A DNA stretch of 64,000 bases from the NCBI GenBank assembly GCA_017543905.1, contig JAFYFC010000053.1:47562-111561 (forward strand), given 5' to 3'. Positions within the stretch are counted from its first letter, which is position 1, and each line of letters starts with the position of its first letter. The translations under genes were made by a program, and so were the position numbers. Below are positions 62,375 through 64,000 of the stretch, one piece after another. The DNA comes from Clostridia bacterium. Lineage in GTDB: Bacteria > Bacillota > Clostridia > Christensenellales > Aristaeellaceae. A model generated the notes under the pieces. That model worked only from the letters and a program-made list of their open reading frames with translations. It made no database searches and had not been told where the DNA came from.

Positions 62375-62383
62375 GTATACGAA

Positions 62384-62409
62384 AAAACCACCGATTTCTC
62401 GGTGGTTTT
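62384..62409. terminator. Bidirectional terminator
   Basis: AAAACCACCGA (62384-62394) and TCGGTGGTTTT (62399-62409) form an 11-bp stem with a TTTC loop and A/T-runs on both sides. Confidence 0.8.
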
Positions 62410-62640
62410 GGTGGCAAAGGACGTGAATTTTGATACGATGTTACTTTTTGTTACCATTGGGCTGATGGTAACAAGTCAGCACCTACACTTCTGTTACCAT
62501 GCCTTTTCCCCGATGCGGCGTAGGCCAGCACAACGGTCTACACCGTCATGGAAACAGCGGAGCCTGTGAAGAAAAGTCTGTAAATAAGTGAAAACCGAGG
62601 CCTTCTGTGATAGAATAATAAATCATAGGAGGCTTTAATT

Positions 62641-62994
62641 ATGGCAAACAAGAAGAAAGAGTATTACAAGCCGGGACCCATGACGGAAGGAAAACGGAAC
62701 ATCATCCGGGGACTGCTGCAGGAGTACAACATCGAAAGCGCAGCCGACATACAGGAAGCGCTGAAAGACCTACTGGGCGGGACCATCAAGGAAATGATGG
62801 AAGCCGAGATGGAGGAGCACCTGGGGTATTCACAGGCTCGATGTCTTTGCAACGGTGTTCCTGTCAGATACTGCCGCATTGACACCGGGCGAAAGCCTAG
62901 GTATAATAAAACCAACCGACAAAGTCCTGACTATCTATTCATGGTCTCGTTTCAGAAAGTCATCCTTGCTTCTGAGTTCACTTGGTTCGATTGA
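62641..62994 (+). pseudogene. Truncated IS256-family (Mutator) transposase, N-terminal stub
   Basis: AGGAGG lies 8 bp before ATG 62641. Residues 1-64 read as the start of an IS256-family transposase, closing with I-K-E-M-M-E-A-E-M-E-E-H-L-G-Y-S, the conserved N-terminal E-H-L-G-Y motif. From about base 62833 the frame continues for 53 unrelated residues to a stop. The catalytic DDE domain is missing, so it cannot transpose. The break marks a second DNA junction in this region. Confidence 0.85.
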
Positions 62995-63315
62995 TACTTT
63001 CTGCCTCGGATAACATTCCGCTTTCAGGATTCCGTTCTTATGAATCGCACTCATATAGCCTCGGTTACGATACCTCGGCAGCGTCGTCACCTGAATATCA
63101 ACACTTCCGAAAAACAACACTCCACCGACAACGTGCAGATTACCATCGGATAAAACCAGTCTTTTCTCGAACGAGTCCAGTTCTTGTCGGAATTTTCGTG
63201 GAGGGAAGTTTAGTTTCTCAAGGCGATAAGTTGTCCCATCGCCGAGAAGCATGCCACGAGGTAGCTTAATATAACGTAAAAAGTCCAGTGAGTCTTCGTT
63301 TCTCATAGTAGTCAT
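62935..63315 (-). CDS. Small hypothetical protein, possibly GNAT-like
   Basis: 126 residues, 18 bp downstream of the HerA-like gene on the same strand, so probably cotranscribed. The segment V-D-I-Q-V-T-T-L-P-R-Y-R-N-R-G-Y-M-S-A-I resembles the acetyl-CoA-binding P-x-Y-R-x-R-G-x motif of GNAT enzymes, preceded by strands V-V-G-G-V-L-F-F-G. The N-terminal 60 residues are unfamiliar. The 3' end lies about 100 bp from the IS256 stub junction, so the gene may be shortened. ATG 63315 has only a weak site; ATG 63306 with GGATGA upstream is an alternative. Confidence 0.5.
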   Translation of the reverse strand: MTTMRNEDSLDFLRYIKLPRGMLLGDGTTYRLEKLNFPPRKFRQELDSFEKRLVLSDGNLHVVGGVLFFGSVDIQVTTLPRYRNRGYMSAIHKNGILKAECYPRQKVSIEPSELRSKDDFLKRDHE

Positions 63316-63333
63316 CCATTGTGGGAACTATAA

Positions 63334-64000
63334 TCAGAAAGGAAGCTCCTCTTCGCTAATCCTCTCTGCTTCAGATTCCTTCCAATCATTTCCTCTTTGA
63401 TCTTCCTCAGCCTCAAAAACCATATCGAACACAATTTTCAAATGTCCAGATCTATCCGTGATGTCCGCAAGCAAACCTCTGTAGAAAGAGCAGACATCGA
63501 TATCTCCTATCAGCCATCCTACTTGAGAATTCTCGGCTACAGCCCTACATAATTCATCAACCTGATGCGCAGTCCAATAGTTGTTCTTCTGCAGCCTTGC
63601 TATAATAGTGTGGGTGGTCTGAAAATTGGGGCTTTCCAGAAGCTGTTCTATGAGTTCATCCCATTCATCCGTTTCTTCGGGCATCCCGATTTCACCAAGT
63701 TCAATAGCACTAAAGTTATCTCGTTCTTCAAAGTGCTTTTGTCCATCTGCTCCAGATGCCCCTTGCTCAAAAGGGAAGATATCCTCGATTTCTGGATCGT
63801 TGCTTCTTGGCAATGGCCTCGCATCATATATCTTCACAATAGAATCATTTGGAAATGCTTCGCCACAGACAATAGCATGTTGCTTTTCCAGAGCGCTCAT
63901 TTGAAGATAGAACGTATCATTTGAAACACGCAACACGCCTCTGAGGAACTCCATGTCGCGCTTACTGGTAATCTTGTGCATTATCACCGAGTTACACTGA
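63334..64000 (-). CDS. C-terminal part of a HerA-like (DUF87) ATPase, running off the window
   Basis: The frame is open to the last base of the window, reading Q-C-N-S-V-I-M-H-K-I-T-S-K-R-D-M-E-F-L-R-G-V-L. This matches the late motif Q-C-N-T-x-I-x-H-K...D-x-x-F-x-R of HerA-type hexameric DNA translocases, as does M-S-A-L-E-K-Q-H-A-I-V-C-G-E-A-F just after. A GTG at 63987 is therefore internal. The Walker motifs lie outside. The remaining 130 residues are an acidic C-terminal extension. HerA proteins work with NurA nucleases or, in defence systems, with SIR2 or DUF4297 effectors. The partner cannot be seen here. Confidence 0.7.
   Translation of the reverse strand, partial: QCNSVIMHKITSKRDMEFLRGVLRVSNDTFYLQMSALEKQHAIVCGEAFPNDSIVKIYDARPLPRSNDPEIEDIFPFEQGASGADGQKHFEERDNFSAIELGEIGMPEETDEWDELIEQLLESPNFQTTHTIIARLQKNNYWTAHQVDELCRAVAENSQVGWLIGDIDVCSFYRGLLADITDRSGHLKIVFDMVFEAEEDQRGNDWKESEAERISEEELPF

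Larger units (their letters stand above)
62100..62640. other. Non-coding stretch right of the integrase gene
   Basis: No convincing gene is visible in these 541 bp. It holds a 13-bp inverted repeat (62136-62210), a second inverted repeat (62324-62374), a terminator (62384-62409), and a near-repeat AAGGGTCTTC at 62104-62113 and again near 62299-62308. Short frames on the minus strand have no ribosome sites. Arm-type integrase sites would fit this location. Confidence 0.5.
59650..62834. mobile_element. Remnant of an integrative mobilisable element
   Basis: The left edge is the sharp switch from BspA-like to relaxase sequence at about 59650-59656. Contents are a relaxase fragment, a tyrosine integrase and a transposase stub that stops abruptly at about 62832. 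No matching direct repeats (attL/attR) were found at the two edges by eye, so true boundaries are uncertain and the remnant may extend further right. Confidence 0.55.

Noticed and set aside
62163..62417. Minus-strand open frame of 84 codons right of the integrase
   Set aside because: It runs through the terminator and inverted repeats, has no ribosome site and shows no recognisable family.

Overview
The window looks like the chromosome of an anaerobic, fermentative Clostridia-type Firmicute, probably an uncultured gut lineage near the Christensenellales. This is inferred from AUG/GUG/UUG starts behind strong GGAGG ribosome sites, TTGACA/TATAAT promoters, T-box and SAM-I riboswitches, an SMI1/KNR4 protein, SH3_3 and BspA-like secreted proteins, lplABC-type sugar importers without a local ATPase, and many plant- or host-glycan enzymes. 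Secreted proteins end their signal peptides in a recurring A-F-A-E motif. No 16S rRNA or other phylogenetic marker beyond rpsB, tsf, pyrH, ileS and metK is present, so the placement is tentative.

Layout. 1-2.4 kb: end of an SLH-like surface protein and a secreted GH13 amylase. 2.4-4.9 kb: a minus-strand, translationally coupled operon (SDR epimerase, UroD-like protein, GNAT). 5.1-9.9 kb: a NatAB-like ABC exporter, then GH130, HAD phosphatase and pyrR. 10.0-12.3 kb: an ArsR/SmtB regulator and CPC P-type ATPase with a textbook promoter/operator. 12.4-15.3 kb: nitroreductase, gdhA and a VWA protein. 15.5-18.1 kb: a ParB-like/BMP fusion and a metallophosphoesterase. 18.3-19.6 kb: metK under a SAM-I riboswitch. 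19.6-29.7 kb: an oligopeptide-type ABC operon whose A, C, D and F subunits all carry large extra domains. 30-32.1 kb: a membrane-anchored repeat protein and a DUF362 ferredoxin. 32.3-35.9 kb: an lplABC-like sugar importer whose first permease seems to start at ATT. 36.2-40.9 kb: a nitrilase-GDPD fusion diverging from a GH38 alpha-mannosidase. 41-47 kb: T-box-controlled type-2-like ileS, then SMI1/KNR4, GH5, histidine phosphatase and thioesterase. 47.2-52 kb: a CE15-like esterase, then mnmA, pyrH, tsf and rpsB. 52.2-56.3 kb: a MATE-HATPase fusion with STAS and HATPase-like partners, and two secreted proteins. 56.6-58.7 kb: a GH106-like glycosidase. 58.8-64 kb: an accessory region holding a broken BspA-like LRR gene joined to a broken MobA/MobL relaxase, a tyrosine integrase, an IS256 transposase stub, a small unknown gene, and the C-terminal part of a HerA-like ATPase running off the window.

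How it fits together. Catabolism centres on mannose-, glucose- and rhamnose-containing glycans (GH13, GH130, GH38, GH5, CE15, GH106-like) fed by a CUT1 sugar importer and an unusual peptide importer, with glutamate dehydrogenase for nitrogen. Core translation and nucleotide genes are arranged conventionally, except that mnmA follows pyrH directly. The most unusual features are the remodelled peptide transporter, the ParB-BMP fusion, the nitrilase-GDPD fusion, the MATE/STAS/HATPase module and the chimeric junction at 59.65 kb.
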